From Nocardia sp. CC227C (GTDB lineage Bacteria > Actinomycetota > Actinomycetes > Mycobacteriales > Mycobacteriaceae), in contig NZ_JASITE010000012.1 of the NCBI RefSeq assembly GCF_030767025.1, forward strand, positions 186,001 through 250,000: a DNA stretch of 64,000 nt. The letters are read 5' to 3'. This document shows positions 25,775 through 35,143 of this stretch, one piece after another. The position numbers were made by a program, and so were the translations under genes. Within the stretch, counting starts at the first letter, position 1. Each line of letters starts with the position of its first letter. The notes under the pieces are model-generated. The model worked only from the letters and a program-made list of their open reading frames with translations, had not been told where the DNA came from and did not search any database.

Positions 25775-26533
25775 ATGTCCGCTCGGGGGCACGCGTTCGG
25801 CATCGATATCGGTGGCAGTGGGGTGAAGGGAGCCGCGGTGGATCTCACCGACGGTGAACTCGTCCACGAACGCATCAAGATCCCGACGCCGCAGCCGTCC
25901 ACCCCGAACGCGGTCGCCGAGGCGGTGGCGAAGCTGGTCGCCCAGGCCGGATGGGAAGGACCGGTCGGCATCACCCTGCCGAGCGTGGTGATCGGCGGCA
26001 TCGCCCGAACCGCCGCCAATATCGACCGGAACTGGATCGGCACCGACGCCCGCGCCCTGTTCTCCGCGGCGCTGGGCGGTCGCGAGGTCACCGTGCTCAA
26101 CGACGCCGACGCCGCCGGACTCGCCGAGGATCGCTACGGCGCGGCCAAAGAACTGGCCGGCCTGGTGGTGCTGCTCACCTTCGGCACCGGGATCGGATCG
26201 GCGGTGATGTACAACGGCGTGTTGATGCCCAACTCCGAACTCGGGCACGTGGAGGTGGACGGTCGCGAGGCCGAGCACCGTGCCGCCGCGTCGATCAAGG
26301 ATCGGCTCGACCTGACCTACCCGCAGTGGGCCGAGGAGGTGAGCAAGGTGCTGGTCACCCTGGAAGATCTGATCTGGCCGAATGTCTTCGTGGCGGGCGG
26401 CGGGATCAGCCGGGATCATGAGCAGTGGATCCCGTTGCTGACCAACAGAACCCCCGTGGTGGCGGCCGATTTGAAGAACACCGCGGGCATCGTCGGAGCC
26501 GCCATGGCCGTCGATGCCGGTATCGCACCGTAA
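25775..26533 (+). CDS. ppgK: polyphosphate glucokinase
   Basis: ROK-family kinase phosphorylating glucose with polyphosphate or ATP; equivalent to Rv2702. 252 residues. Phosphate-1 motif FGIDIGGSGVKGAAVDL, catalytic aspartate region VTVLNDADAAGLAEDRYG, phosphate-2 motif LVVLLTFGTGIGSAVMYNG followed by NSELGHVEVDG, and adenosine motif VFVAGGGISRDH. ATG 25775 follows GAGGAGA at a good distance. It precedes sigA on the same strand by 144 nt. Confidence 0.96.
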   Translation: MSARGHAFGIDIGGSGVKGAAVDLTDGELVHERIKIPTPQPSTPNAVAEAVAKLVAQAGWEGPVGITLPSVVIGGIARTAANIDRNWIGTDARALFSAALGGREVTVLNDADAAGLAEDRYGAAKELAGLVVLLTFGTGIGSAVMYNGVLMPNSELGHVEVDGREAEHRAAASIKDRLDLTYPQWAEEVSKVLVTLEDLIWPNVFVAGGGISRDHEQWIPLLTNRTPVVAADLKNTAGIVGAAMAVDAGIAP

Positions 26534-26677
26534 GCAGCCAGGTTCGATCGTTACAATGGAACAAGCCCGGCGGTGAGCCGGAAAGCCAACCCGGCGATTG
26601 CCGGAACCCCCGACCGAACCGCTCCGCCGGATCCACTCTGGCGTGACGCCGCACGAAACCGTCACGAAAGGGCGTAC

Positions 26678-28081
<1,404 letters not shown>

Positions 28082-28095
28082 TCGATCCCCGAGAC

Positions 28096-28127
28096 GCGGG
28101 CCGCCGAGCAGATGCTCGGCGGCCCGC
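28096..28127 (+). terminator. sigA terminator hairpin
   Basis: GCGGGCCGCCGAGCA (28096-28110) and TGCTCGGCGGCCCGC (28113-28127) form a perfect 15-bp stem with a GA core, 14 nt after the sigA stop, followed by TCTCGTCT. Strong intrinsic terminator for a high-GC genome. Confidence 0.85.
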
Positions 28128-28238
28128 TCTCGTCTGCGCGTGGTGAACGAGAATGGCGGCGCTGAAACCCGACCGACGTGGTGGCCTTCGTCGGCGCGGC
28201 TCGACGTCGACCAGCGCGGCGAATTCGAGTGGCCGCGT

Positions 28239-29414
28239 TCACCGTTTCGCGGCCGATACCGCCGCGAGCCCTTCCCGAAGATCGTGGACGAAATACTCCG
28301 GCACCTCCAGCGACGGGAAGTGTCCTCCGGTTTCGGCTACCCGCCATCGGACGATCTGACGGAATCGCTGCTGCGCCCACGGGCGGGGGCACTTCTCGAT
28401 GTCGCGGGGATACACGGTGATCGCCGACGGGACGTCGACTCGGAGATCCGGGTCGAGGGAGTTGTGGCTTTCGTAGTAGATGCGGGCCGCGGAGGCTCCG
28501 GTGCGGGTCAGCCAGTACAGGGTGACGTCGTCGAGAATTCTGTCTCGGGAGATCGTTTCGAAGGGGCTGTCGCGGGTGTCGGTCCATTCGGCGAATTTGT
28601 CGAGGATCCAGGCGAGCAGCCCTACCGGTGAGTCGACGAGCGAGTAGCCGATGGTCTGCGGGCGGGCCGCCTGTTGCTTCGCGTACGCCGCGCGGCGGCT
28701 GCCCCAGAAATCGCGGGTGTCCACGGCCCAGGCGCGCTCGGCCGCCGTCAGCCCGTCGGTGGACAGTCCGGGCGGTGCCTGCGGGGTCACCGTGTGGATG
28801 CCGAGAACGTGTTCGGGGAATCTGCCGCCGAGGACCGTGGTGATCACGCCACCCCAGTCGCCGCCGTGGGCCGCGAACCTGCGGTAGCCGAGCCTTCCCA
28901 TCAGTTCCACCCAGGCGGCAGCGATCTTCTCGATACCCCACCCGGTGGTGGACGGTTTGTCGCTGTAGCCGAAGCCCGGTAGCGACGGGACCACAACGTG
29001 GAATGCCGGAACCGCAGCATCTTTCGGCTCCGCCAGTTCGTCGACCACATCGACGAATTCCGCGATGCTGCCGGGCCAGCCGTGCGTGATGATCAGCGCA
29101 GTGGCGTCCGCGCGCGGGGATCGGCGGTGCAGGAAATGGATTCCCACACCGTCGATGGTCGTGCGGAACTGGCCGATCCGGTTGAGGCGCGCTTCGAACG
29201 ACCGCCAGTCGTACCCGGTGCGCCAGTAGTCCACGACATCTACGAGATCGGCGAGGGGCACGCCCTGCTCCCAGCGGCGGGGGTCGGGCGCGGGGCGATA
29301 GACCGTCTCGGTTTCCGGCAGCCGCGCCGCGGCCAATCTCGCACGCAGCTCGTCGAGCTCGGCGTCGGGCACGCGGGCTTCGAATGCGTGCACATCGCTG
29401 GCGGGATGGGACAT
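28239..29414 (-). CDS. epoxide hydrolase (EHN-type alpha/beta hydrolase)
   Basis: Soluble epoxide hydrolase, 391 residues. The N-terminal EHN domain (about 10-110) includes ETVYRPAPDPRRWEQGVPLADLVDVVDYWRTG-like sequence, followed by the hydrolase fold: oxyanion hole LIITHGWPGSIAEF, nucleophile Asp in AAHGGDWGGVITTVLG, cap-domain tyrosines, and the catalytic His region ETGGHFPSLEVPEYF. Start ATG 29414 is preceded by AGGAGG. It is divergent from a CGNR regulator, and a perfect palindrome lies in its promoter, so induction through that regulator is likely (inference). Confidence 0.93.
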   Translation of the reverse strand: MSHPASDVHAFEARVPDAELDELRARLAAARLPETETVYRPAPDPRRWEQGVPLADLVDVVDYWRTGYDWRSFEARLNRIGQFRTTIDGVGIHFLHRRSPRADATALIITHGWPGSIAEFVDVVDELAEPKDAAVPAFHVVVPSLPGFGYSDKPSTTGWGIEKIAAAWVELMGRLGYRRFAAHGGDWGGVITTVLGGRFPEHVLGIHTVTPQAPPGLSTDGLTAAERAWAVDTRDFWGSRRAAYAKQQAARPQTIGYSLVDSPVGLLAWILDKFAEWTDTRDSPFETISRDRILDDVTLYWLTRTGASAARIYYESHNSLDPDLRVDVPSAITVYPRDIEKCPRPWAQQRFRQIVRWRVAETGGHFPSLEVPEYFVHDLREGLAAVSAAKR

Positions 29415-29434
29415 GAGACCTCCTGGCCATTGCG

Positions 29435-29453
29435 GAACCGGCTAAGCCGGTTC
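29435..29453. promoter_or_regulatory. palindromic operator 1, epoxide hydrolase side
   Basis: GAACCGGCTAAGCCGGTTC has perfect 9-bp arms around a single central A. It lies 21 nt before the epoxide hydrolase start, in its promoter. Its centre (29444) is 42 bp, about four helical turns, from operator 2 (29486), suggesting cooperative binding on one face of the DNA. Confidence 0.75.
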
Positions 29454-29477
29454 TAACACGGCTGGCTCCCCACGCGC

Positions 29478-29494
29478 AACCGGCTAAGCTGGTT
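29478..29494. promoter_or_regulatory. palindromic operator 2 and -10 box, regulator side
   Basis: AACCGGCTAAGCTGGTT is an imperfect copy of operator 1. It ends 2 nt before the ATG of the CGNR gene. It contains TAAGCT (29485-29490), a -10 box placed so that transcription would begin at the A of ATG 29497. There is no room for a ribosome site, so the regulator mRNA is probably leaderless and self-controlled. Confidence 0.65.
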
Positions 29495-29496
29495 CC

Positions 29497-30063
29497 ATGC
29501 GTACCGCGTTCCCCGACTTCCGCCTCGGCAATGTGCTGGCAACCAGCTTCACGGGCACGCTGTCGGAGCGTCACGGCAATGCCGTCGAGCGCATCCCCAC
29601 GCCGCAACGGCTCGTCGACTGGCTGGCGGTGAGCGGACTGGCCGTGGCGTCCTGCACCACCGCCCAGCACGAACTCGCTTGGGAACTGAGGGAATCCATC
29701 CACGCCGCCGCCACCGCGGCCGCGACCCACGAACCCCTCCCCGCCGCCGTGGTCCGAATCATCAACGACCGCAGCATTCAGGGCCGAGCCGCGGCAATCC
29801 TGACCCCCGACGGCCACCGGCAATGGCGACTCAGCTCACCGTCCCGCGTAGAGGACGCCCTGGGCGTGATCGCCGCCGACGCGATCGGCATCCTCGCAGG
29901 CGAACGAGACGGAAAACTGGCCCTGTGCGCATCCCCAACCTGCCGAGCCGCCTTCTTCGACACCAGCCAGAGCCGCACCCGCAGATGGTGTGACATGAAC
30001 ACCTGCGGGAACCGCCAGAAAAAGGCGCGCTTCAACGCCAACCAGCGCAATGCGGCACAGTAA
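29497..30063 (+). CDS. CGNR zinc-finger transcription regulator (ABATE domain)
   Basis: 188-residue regulator. The N-terminal ABATE domain spans about 1-130 (stress-induced ligand-binding domain family; NVLATSFTGTLSERHGNAVERI, VDWLAVSGLAVA). The C-terminal CGNR finger has CASPTCRAAFFDTSQSRTRRWCDMNTCGNR, with four cysteines and a basic tail for DNA binding. Divergent from the epoxide hydrolase; its own start abuts operator 2. Likely a ligand-responsive repressor of the pair. The ligand is unknown, perhaps an epoxide or its source. Confidence 0.88.
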   Translation: MRTAFPDFRLGNVLATSFTGTLSERHGNAVERIPTPQRLVDWLAVSGLAVASCTTAQHELAWELRESIHAAATAAATHEPLPAAVVRIINDRSIQGRAAAILTPDGHRQWRLSSPSRVEDALGVIAADAIGILAGERDGKLALCASPTCRAAFFDTSQSRTRRWCDMNTCGNRQKKARFNANQRNAAQ

Positions 30064-30090
30064 CCGTTACCCTCCCGCAGCGTTTATTCG

Positions 30091-30309
30091 CTACGACCGG
30101 TAGATGTCGTAGAACGCCTCCCGCACCACTGCCGCCTCCGCCGCACCTCGCCGCTCTATCCCCGTCACAACCTCGGACACGCTCCAGTAGTTCGACGGGA
30201 CAAGACGCCCGGAGATCACCGCGGCGATGGCAGCATCCGCCGCCTCATCGGGTTTGTCGGCGGCGACGAGACCCGACGCACGAAGGCTGAGTTTCACTAC
30301 CTTCAGCAC
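30091..30309 (-). CDS. small hypothetical protein
   Basis: 72 residues, no recognised domain. It is composed of regular helix-like sequence (AADKPDEAADAAIAAVISGR, IERRGAAEAAVVREAFYDIYR). GTG start with AGGA about 9 nt upstream. Third-position GC, counted by eye, is near 78%, lower than in neighbouring core genes but consistent with coding. It overlaps, antisense, the start of an unexplained plus-strand remnant, and only one of the two is likely real. Function unknown. Confidence 0.45.
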   Translation of the reverse strand: MLKVVKLSLRASGLVAADKPDEAADAAIAAVISGRLVPSNYWSVSEVVTGIERRGAAEAAVVREAFYDIYRS

Positions 30310-30477
30310 TCGGACGGTTCCTGGTCGCTGGTAGGACGAGACGGGTGGCCCGTGGATACGAGCGCATATCTGGCCGAGCTCCGTGCGCTGGACGCCGACA
30401 TCGAGACGCGCGCATCGTTATCCGCCCCAGTGATCGACGTGGAACCACTGTCGGTGCGAGACGAAGAAATCCGATGA
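30289..30477 (+). pseudogene. possible C-terminal gene remnant, family unknown
   Basis: A frame ending at TGA 30475 reads EFHYLQHSDGSWSLVGRDGW, then VDTSAYLAELRALDADIETR and VIDVEPLSVRDEEIR, which looks like the end of a real protein. No start or domain is visible upstream, where the frame turns arginine-rich. It could be a broken gene or a short gene from GTG 30352. Family not recognised. Confidence 0.3.
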
Positions 30478-30491
30478 GCGTCGGCGAGCGC

Positions 30492-31427
30492 TCAATGGCG
30501 TCGGGCCTTCCGTCCCCGTCGGCCAGCCGGGCGGACACCCGGCCGGGGTGCTGTCACCACTCGGTGTTCGGCCGCCGCGGCCCGTTTCGCCATTTCGTCG
30601 CGCTCGATGCGAGCGAAAACCACGTGCTGTTGGCCGTAGGTCCACACGCTGTTGCTCACCCAGTACAGCAGAATGGCGATCATCAGGAACGGTCCCCCGA
30701 CCAGCACTCCGAGCGGGAAGATCCACAGCATCAGCCTGTTCATGGTCGTCGCCCGCGGGTCGGCCGCCGCTACCGAACCCTGCCGCGCAATGGAGGCCCT
30801 GGCATTCCAGTGGGTAGCAACAGCTGCGACAAGCATCAGAGGCACCGCCACCATCGCGATCGTGACCGATGATGGGACACCTCCGTACGGCGCAACGAAC
30901 GCCAGTACGCTATCAGAGCTGGTGATGGCTGCGGAGATCGGAGCGCCGAACAGTCGGGCGGCCAGAAACGACTGCACATCGGCGGAGCTGAACAGGTAGT
31001 TCGGGGTATCGGCATTCGCCGCCGGTGTCATGCCCAACTCGCCCGGTCCGGTCCCGGTGCGGTTGAACGACCGCAGAACATGGAACAGGCCTAGGAATAC
31101 CGGAGCCTGAACGAGCGCGGGCAGACATCCCATCAATGGGTTGAAGCCATGCTCCCGCTGCAGCTTCCGCAGTTCCGCAGCCTGCCGCTCCCGGTCGCCC
31201 GCGTACCTCCGCTGCAGCGCTGCGATCTGCGGCTGCAGGTACTGGAAATGTCGAGATGTGCGGATCTGGCGAATTGCGGGTTTCAGCAGCAGTATTCGCA
31301 GGCTGAACACCAGAAACACCACGGCCAGCGCCCAGGTGAGGCCGCTGTCGGGGCCGAGGATCGCGCCGAACGCTTTGTGCCAGAACCACAGAACGGCGGA
31401 GACGGGATAGTAGATGAAGTCGAACAT
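30492..31427 (-). CDS. YidC/Oxa1-family membrane insertase paralogue
   Basis: Membrane protein insertase, 311 residues. Starts MFDFIYYPVSAVLWFWHKAF, then the first membrane helix LTWALAVVFLVFSLRILLLKP, and the conserved loop RRYAGDRERQAAELRKLQREHGFNPLMGCLPALVQAPVFLGLFHVL that carries the family signature. Three further helices and a basic tail (RRGRKARRH) follow. It lacks the rnpA/rpmH context of the main yidC, so it is likely a second copy. ATG 31427 follows GAGGTG. Downstream of a DUF6412 gene on the same strand. Confidence 0.92.
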   Translation of the reverse strand: MFDFIYYPVSAVLWFWHKAFGAILGPDSGLTWALAVVFLVFSLRILLLKPAIRQIRTSRHFQYLQPQIAALQRRYAGDRERQAAELRKLQREHGFNPLMGCLPALVQAPVFLGLFHVLRSFNRTGTGPGELGMTPAANADTPNYLFSSADVQSFLAARLFGAPISAAITSSDSVLAFVAPYGGVPSSVTIAMVAVPLMLVAAVATHWNARASIARQGSVAAADPRATTMNRLMLWIFPLGVLVGGPFLMIAILLYWVSNSVWTYGQQHVVFARIERDEMAKRAAAAEHRVVTAPRPGVRPAGRRGRKARRH

Positions 31428-31551
31428 TGAGCACCTCGGTAGCGGCATGCGCCGGTCAGCGGGCACGCCTGGAGCGCCGCACCCCGCGAAGCGAGGCGTC
31501 GGCGGATGGACGGAGATCGACCGAAAGTCGCCGCAGCCGAAAGGAAATCAG

Positions 31552-31875
31552 CTATGCGGCGGTCGGGATCCGCCCGGGTGCACGAGGACGTCGTGGACGA
31601 CCCGGGGTGTCCGGAGCGCTCTGTCGGCGGAACGCACCACGCCGGTGCCGATCCACGCCGATTTCGCCGGGGAATCGCACGGCTCGCGAGGACAGACCGA
31701 TTCGCGAACCACACGCGACGGCGGAGAGGACAACAGCGATGGCGATGCCCGCGCCCACCACCGCCGCGGTACCGTCGCCCACCAGTGTCGCGGTCACAAC
31801 CAGAATCGACACGGTCACCCAGGCAAGCCGCACAGCAGCCGCCGAACGCCCGAGAACGGGCCAAATCCGTGTCAC
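31552..31875 (-). CDS. DUF6412-like small membrane protein
   Basis: 107 residues with two hydrophobic segments (VRLAWVTVSILVVTATLVG and AAVVGAGIAIAVVLSAVA) and a basic tail ending APDTPGRPRRPRAPGRIP. That tail is characteristic of DUF6412 proteins that accompany a YidC paralogue in actinobacteria. Identification is from recalled family features. GTG start, no good ribosome site. It lies 124 nt upstream of the YidC gene, same strand, so an operon is plausible. Confidence 0.6.
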   Translation of the reverse strand: MTRIWPVLGRSAAAVRLAWVTVSILVVTATLVGDGTAAVVGAGIAIAVVLSAVACGSRIGLSSRAVRFPGEIGVDRHRRGAFRRQSAPDTPGRPRRPRAPGRIPTAA

Positions 31876-31878
31876 ATC

Positions 31879-32443
31879 AGGAAGCGTACCGAACTCGAGG
31901 TCGAACTGCTGGGTTGTAGTCCACGAGGAAAGTTACGGAAGTGCCTGGAAACCTTGCCCGTTGGCGCAGTCCGCGTCGGTGGCGCTTCTCTCGACGTGCT
32001 CGACTCCAATGGTGTAACCATGGGCTCCTACTTCGTGTCCGAGATGACGGTCACCGCGGCCCGTCCCTCGAGCCTCGGTTCGGGTTCGGTCGATCTCGAT
32101 GTGACGCTGTATTGCGATAACACGCATTTCGGTGGCGAGTGGGTATGGAACCTGATCCGTAACGGGGAATTGAACCGTCGCGGCATCTGGCAGCGGCTCG
32201 ACACCGAGAACAGGATCGCGTGGTTGGCGGTGGCACTCTGGACGAGCGCCTACCAGCGCCGAGGCAGGCCGGATTCTGGCCCAGGTCAGGTTCTCACGCT
32301 GGATGGAGGCTGTCACCGACATCGTCAGCTTCTACTGCGCGCTCGGTGAAGCGATCAACGGTCCAGGGGGCTATTTCGGCTGGAACCTCGATGCTCTGTG
32401 CGACTGCCTGCGCGGCGGATGGGGAACCTCCAACCCATTCACA
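31879..32443 (+). pseudogene. barstar-family (RNase inhibitor) gene, frameshifted and truncated
   Basis: Two frames carry pieces of one protein. From about 31879 to 32302, frame 1 reads VRVGGASLDVLDSNGVTMGSY, MTVTAARPSSLGSGSVDLDV and ends VLTLDG. From 32303, frame 3 continues AVTDIVSFYCALGEAINGPG, then GYFGWNLDALCDCLRGGWG, the barstar signature. A one-base change near 32302 splits them. After GGWGTSNPFT the expected C-terminal helix is absent, and no start codon with a ribosome site precedes the first part. Barstar proteins inhibit barnase-type RNases; this copy is almost surely dead. No RNase partner gene is nearby. Confidence 0.72.
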
Positions 32444-32570
32444 CAAGCAAGCGATCACGATGAAGACGAGGCCGATGGGATGGGCGGATATCCGATATCC
32501 GTTGTCTCATCGGTGATTCCGGTAACGGAACTTCCAATCCGAATCGTTGAACACGTGTCAGGATCGCAGC

Positions 32571-33428
32571 GTGACGGATTGCGTTCGAAGTGTCGTGTCG
32601 GTCGACGGGACACGTATCGTCTTTCACACGCTGGGATCCGGGCCGGTGGTGGTGATCGTTCCCGGCGCGTTGGTCACATTGGACACGTACCTGGGGCTGG
32701 CCCAGCTGCTGGCTCCGGATTACCGGGTCATCGTGGTCGAACGGCGTGGATACGGCCTCAGCGAAAGCGGTCCGCGTCCAGTGGAATTCGCCACCCAGGC
32801 GGCCGACCTGGCGGCGGTCCTGACCGCCGTGGGTGAACCGGCTTTCGTCTTCGGGCACTCAGCGGGCGGTCTGGTCACGCTGGAGGCCATGCGGCGGGAC
32901 CCGTCGATGGTGCGGCGTCTCGCGCTGTACGAACCGCCGCTCGCCCTCGCCGGCTCTCCGCTGAAACCGACGCTCGAACAGATTCGACGTCACATGGAGG
33001 CCGGGCGGCCCGCGGACGCGATCATCGAATTCTTCACCGCGATCACCGATCCCATCCCGGCCCGCGCGGCATTGCAACCGCTCGCGGACGCTCTCGCTTT
33101 CCGCGCGCCCGGGTTGGTCGCCGATCTCGAATGCCTGACGGCCATGGACCCGGATCCGGCATCCTGGCGAGCCATCGAACTGCCCGCCCTGCTTCTCGTC
33201 GGCGAGATCACCGACCCGTACGGCATCAGCAGCATTGACCTACTCCAATCAACGCTGCCCAATTCCCGCACCGTAACCTTGCCGGGACAACGGCACCACC
33301 CCGACGATGTCGACATACTGGCCGGTGCACTGCGCGATTTCTTCCGGAGTCCGCGGAGAAACGCGCATCACACCTCCACGCGCCGACACCCGTCGAGCAG
33401 CAGGCGAATGGTGAAACGTACGTCGTAG
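32571..33428 (+). CDS. alpha/beta hydrolase
   Basis: 285 residues from GTG 32571, which follows AGGAT at a usual distance; the frame is open to 32547. The fold is clear: GSGPVVVIVPGALVTLDTY (oxyanion region), VIVVERRGYGLSESGP, the nucleophile elbow FVFGHSAGGLVTLEAM (serine), an acid strand ALLLVGEITDPYG, and His in LPGQRHHPDDV. Its 3' end overlaps the convergent TetR gene by 61 nt, so the C-terminal ~20 residues may be an extension. Substrate unknown. Confidence 0.87.
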   Translation: MTDCVRSVVSVDGTRIVFHTLGSGPVVVIVPGALVTLDTYLGLAQLLAPDYRVIVVERRGYGLSESGPRPVEFATQAADLAAVLTAVGEPAFVFGHSAGGLVTLEAMRRDPSMVRRLALYEPPLALAGSPLKPTLEQIRRHMEAGRPADAIIEFFTAITDPIPARAALQPLADALAFRAPGLVADLECLTAMDPDPASWRAIELPALLLVGEITDPYGISSIDLLQSTLPNSRTVTLPGQRHHPDDVDILAGALRDFFRSPRRNAHHTSTRRHPSSSRRMVKRTS

Positions 33429-33964
33429 TCCGGGTCGGCCGTCTCCGCGCCCGCGCAGATGTCGCCGACCGCGCGCATGAGCTGGTACGCGGGGATGTCG
33501 GCGGTGATCTCGCCCGCGGCGCGGGCGGCGGCGAGGAGGGTGTCGAGGACGGGGAGGAGGCGGTCGAGGAACAGGGTGTGGAGGGTGGCGAAGCCCTCGG
33601 GGTCGTTGCGCATGGCGGCGGCCAGGCCGTGTTTGGTGACCAGGAAGTCGACGAAGAGGTCGATCCAGCGAGTGAGGGCGTCGAAGGGGGACGGTTCGGC
33701 GGCGAGGAGGGTGGGGGCGGCTTCGGCGCAGGCGTCTATCTGGTGGCGGTAGACGGCGGCGACGAGGTCGGCTCGGGTGGGGAAATGGCGGTAGATGGTG
33801 CCCATGCCGACGCCCGCGGCGGTGGCGATGCGGCGGACCGGCGCGTCCACGCCGTGGGTTTTGAAAACCGATGCGGCGGCGTCGAGCAGGGCGCGCTCGT
33901 TCCGCTGTGCGTCGGCGCGTTTGGCCGAGGTGGTGGCGGACGGAGTCCGGTCTCCTGCGTCCAC
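33368..33964 (-). CDS. TetR-family transcription regulator
   Basis: 198 residues from GTG 33964, which has AAAGGGA 7 nt upstream. The N-terminal HTH is plain: ERALLDAAASVFKTHGVDAPVRRIATAAGVGMGTIYRHFPTRADLV. The C-terminal ligand domain is divergent (SBP-like TetR_C_33 type is possible). Divergent from an alpha/beta hydrolase with twin palindromes between the two genes, so it probably represses that gene and itself. Confidence 0.92.
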   Translation of the reverse strand: MDAGDRTPSATTSAKRADAQRNERALLDAAASVFKTHGVDAPVRRIATAAGVGMGTIYRHFPTRADLVAAVYRHQIDACAEAAPTLLAAEPSPFDALTRWIDLFVDFLVTKHGLAAAMRNDPEGFATLHTLFLDRLLPVLDTLLAAARAAGEITADIPAYQLMRAVGDICAGAETADPDYDVRFTIRLLLDGCRRVEV

Positions 33965-33998
33965 GTGACGTCCCTTTCCGATGACAGCGCTTGCTAAT

Positions 33999-34034
33999 CG
34001 GAACACTGCTCCGTATATTCGGAACAGCGCTCCG
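33999..34034. promoter_or_regulatory. twin operator sites for the TetR gene
   Basis: CGGAACACTGCTCCG (33999-34013) and CGGAACAGCGCTCCG (34020-34034) are near-palindromes 21 bp apart, two helical turns, flanking TATATT. They lie in the region dividing the TetR gene from the hydrolase gene, as expected for cooperative TetR binding. Confidence 0.65.
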
Positions 34035-34113
34035 ATTGCGAGTATATCGGCGGTTCACGCGGCCGAGGCCGTGCCGCCGCCGCGGGGCGTTCACCGCTAT
34101 CGAAGGACTAACC

Positions 34114-35058
34114 ATGCCCACACCGGATCCGGCGGCCCCGAGCGCCGTACCCGCACCGATCACCCCCATCATCAGCGTCGCACCGGTCACGCTGCCCGCA
34201 CCCGAACGCGGCCACGACCTCCAGGTCCGCGTGTCCGCACCCGCCGTCGGCACCGGCCTGCCGATCATCGTGTTCGCGCACGGTTTCGGCGAATCCATGT
34301 CCGGTTACGACCCGCTGGTCGACTACTGGGCGGGCAACGGTTTCGTCGTCGTGCAGCCCACCTTTCTCGACTCCCGGACTCTCGGCCTGACCATGGACGA
34401 TCCGCGCTTCCCGGATATCTGGCGGATCCGCGTCGACGACATCACACGGGTGCTCGACGCGCTCGACCAGATCGTCACCGCGCTCCCCGGGCTCGGCGAG
34501 CGGGTCGACCGCGACCGCATCGCGGTAGCCGGACATTCCTGGGGTGCGCAGACCGTCGGCATGCTGCTCGGCGCACGTGTTCTCGGCGCGGATGGGCGGC
34601 CCGGACCCGATCTGACCGATCCACGCGTGAAAGCGGGTGTACTGCTCGCCGCCACCGGCGTCGGCGGCGACACGCTCACACCGTTCGCCGCCGAGAATTT
34701 CGCCTTCATGAACCCCGACTTCACCAACCTGAGAACCCCGACGCTGGTGGTCGCGGGCGACCACGACCAATCCCATCTCTCCACGCGCGGCCCCGACTGG
34801 TTCACCGACGTCTACACCCACAGCCCGGGCGCGCGGAGCCTGCTCACCATCCATGGGGGCGAGCACTCCCTCGGCGGAATCCACGGCTACCAGGCCCGTG
34901 ACACCACCGATGAGAGCCCCGAGCGGGTGGCACTCATCCGGCGGGCGGCGTGGACCTACCTCCGCAGCGCCCTCGGCATCGACGACACGGAGTGGAAGCA
35001 GCTGTGCGCCGACCTCGCACAGGCCGCGGACCCGATCGGGCGCATCGACAGCAAATAA
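34114..35058 (+). CDS. alpha/beta hydrolase (chlorophyllase/PAF-acetylhydrolase-like)
   Basis: 314 residues from ATG 34114, preceded by GAAGGA at 6 nt. Features: LPIIVFAHGFGESMSGYDPLVDYWAGNGFVVVQPT, the nucleophile elbow IAVAGHSWGAQTVGMLLGA, acid strand TPTLVVAGDHDQS, and the His motif TIHGGEHSLGGIHGY. No signal peptide. It is likely the target of the divergent TetR regulator through the twin operators. An esterase or lipase-like reaction is expected; substrate unknown. Confidence 0.9.
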   Translation: MPTPDPAAPSAVPAPITPIISVAPVTLPAPERGHDLQVRVSAPAVGTGLPIIVFAHGFGESMSGYDPLVDYWAGNGFVVVQPTFLDSRTLGLTMDDPRFPDIWRIRVDDITRVLDALDQIVTALPGLGERVDRDRIAVAGHSWGAQTVGMLLGARVLGADGRPGPDLTDPRVKAGVLLAATGVGGDTLTPFAAENFAFMNPDFTNLRTPTLVVAGDHDQSHLSTRGPDWFTDVYTHSPGARSLLTIHGGEHSLGGIHGYQARDTTDESPERVALIRRAAWTYLRSALGIDDTEWKQLCADLAQAADPIGRIDSK

Positions 35059-35143
35059 CCGCCGGTCCATGGGTTAGCCTCGACGCTGTAGCTCGGAAGT
35101 TTCTCAGGCGCGCACCACATGTGACTCGACCGAGAGGACAGCT

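Noticed and set aside
28140..28631. Plus-strand open frame of 163 codons antisense to the epoxide hydrolase
   Set aside because: Shadow of the hydrolase gene; no ribosome site or domain.
31414..32349. 311-codon plus-strand frame taken as one gene
   Set aside because: Only the part after about 31879 resembles a protein; the barstar core continues in another frame, so a pseudogene was called.
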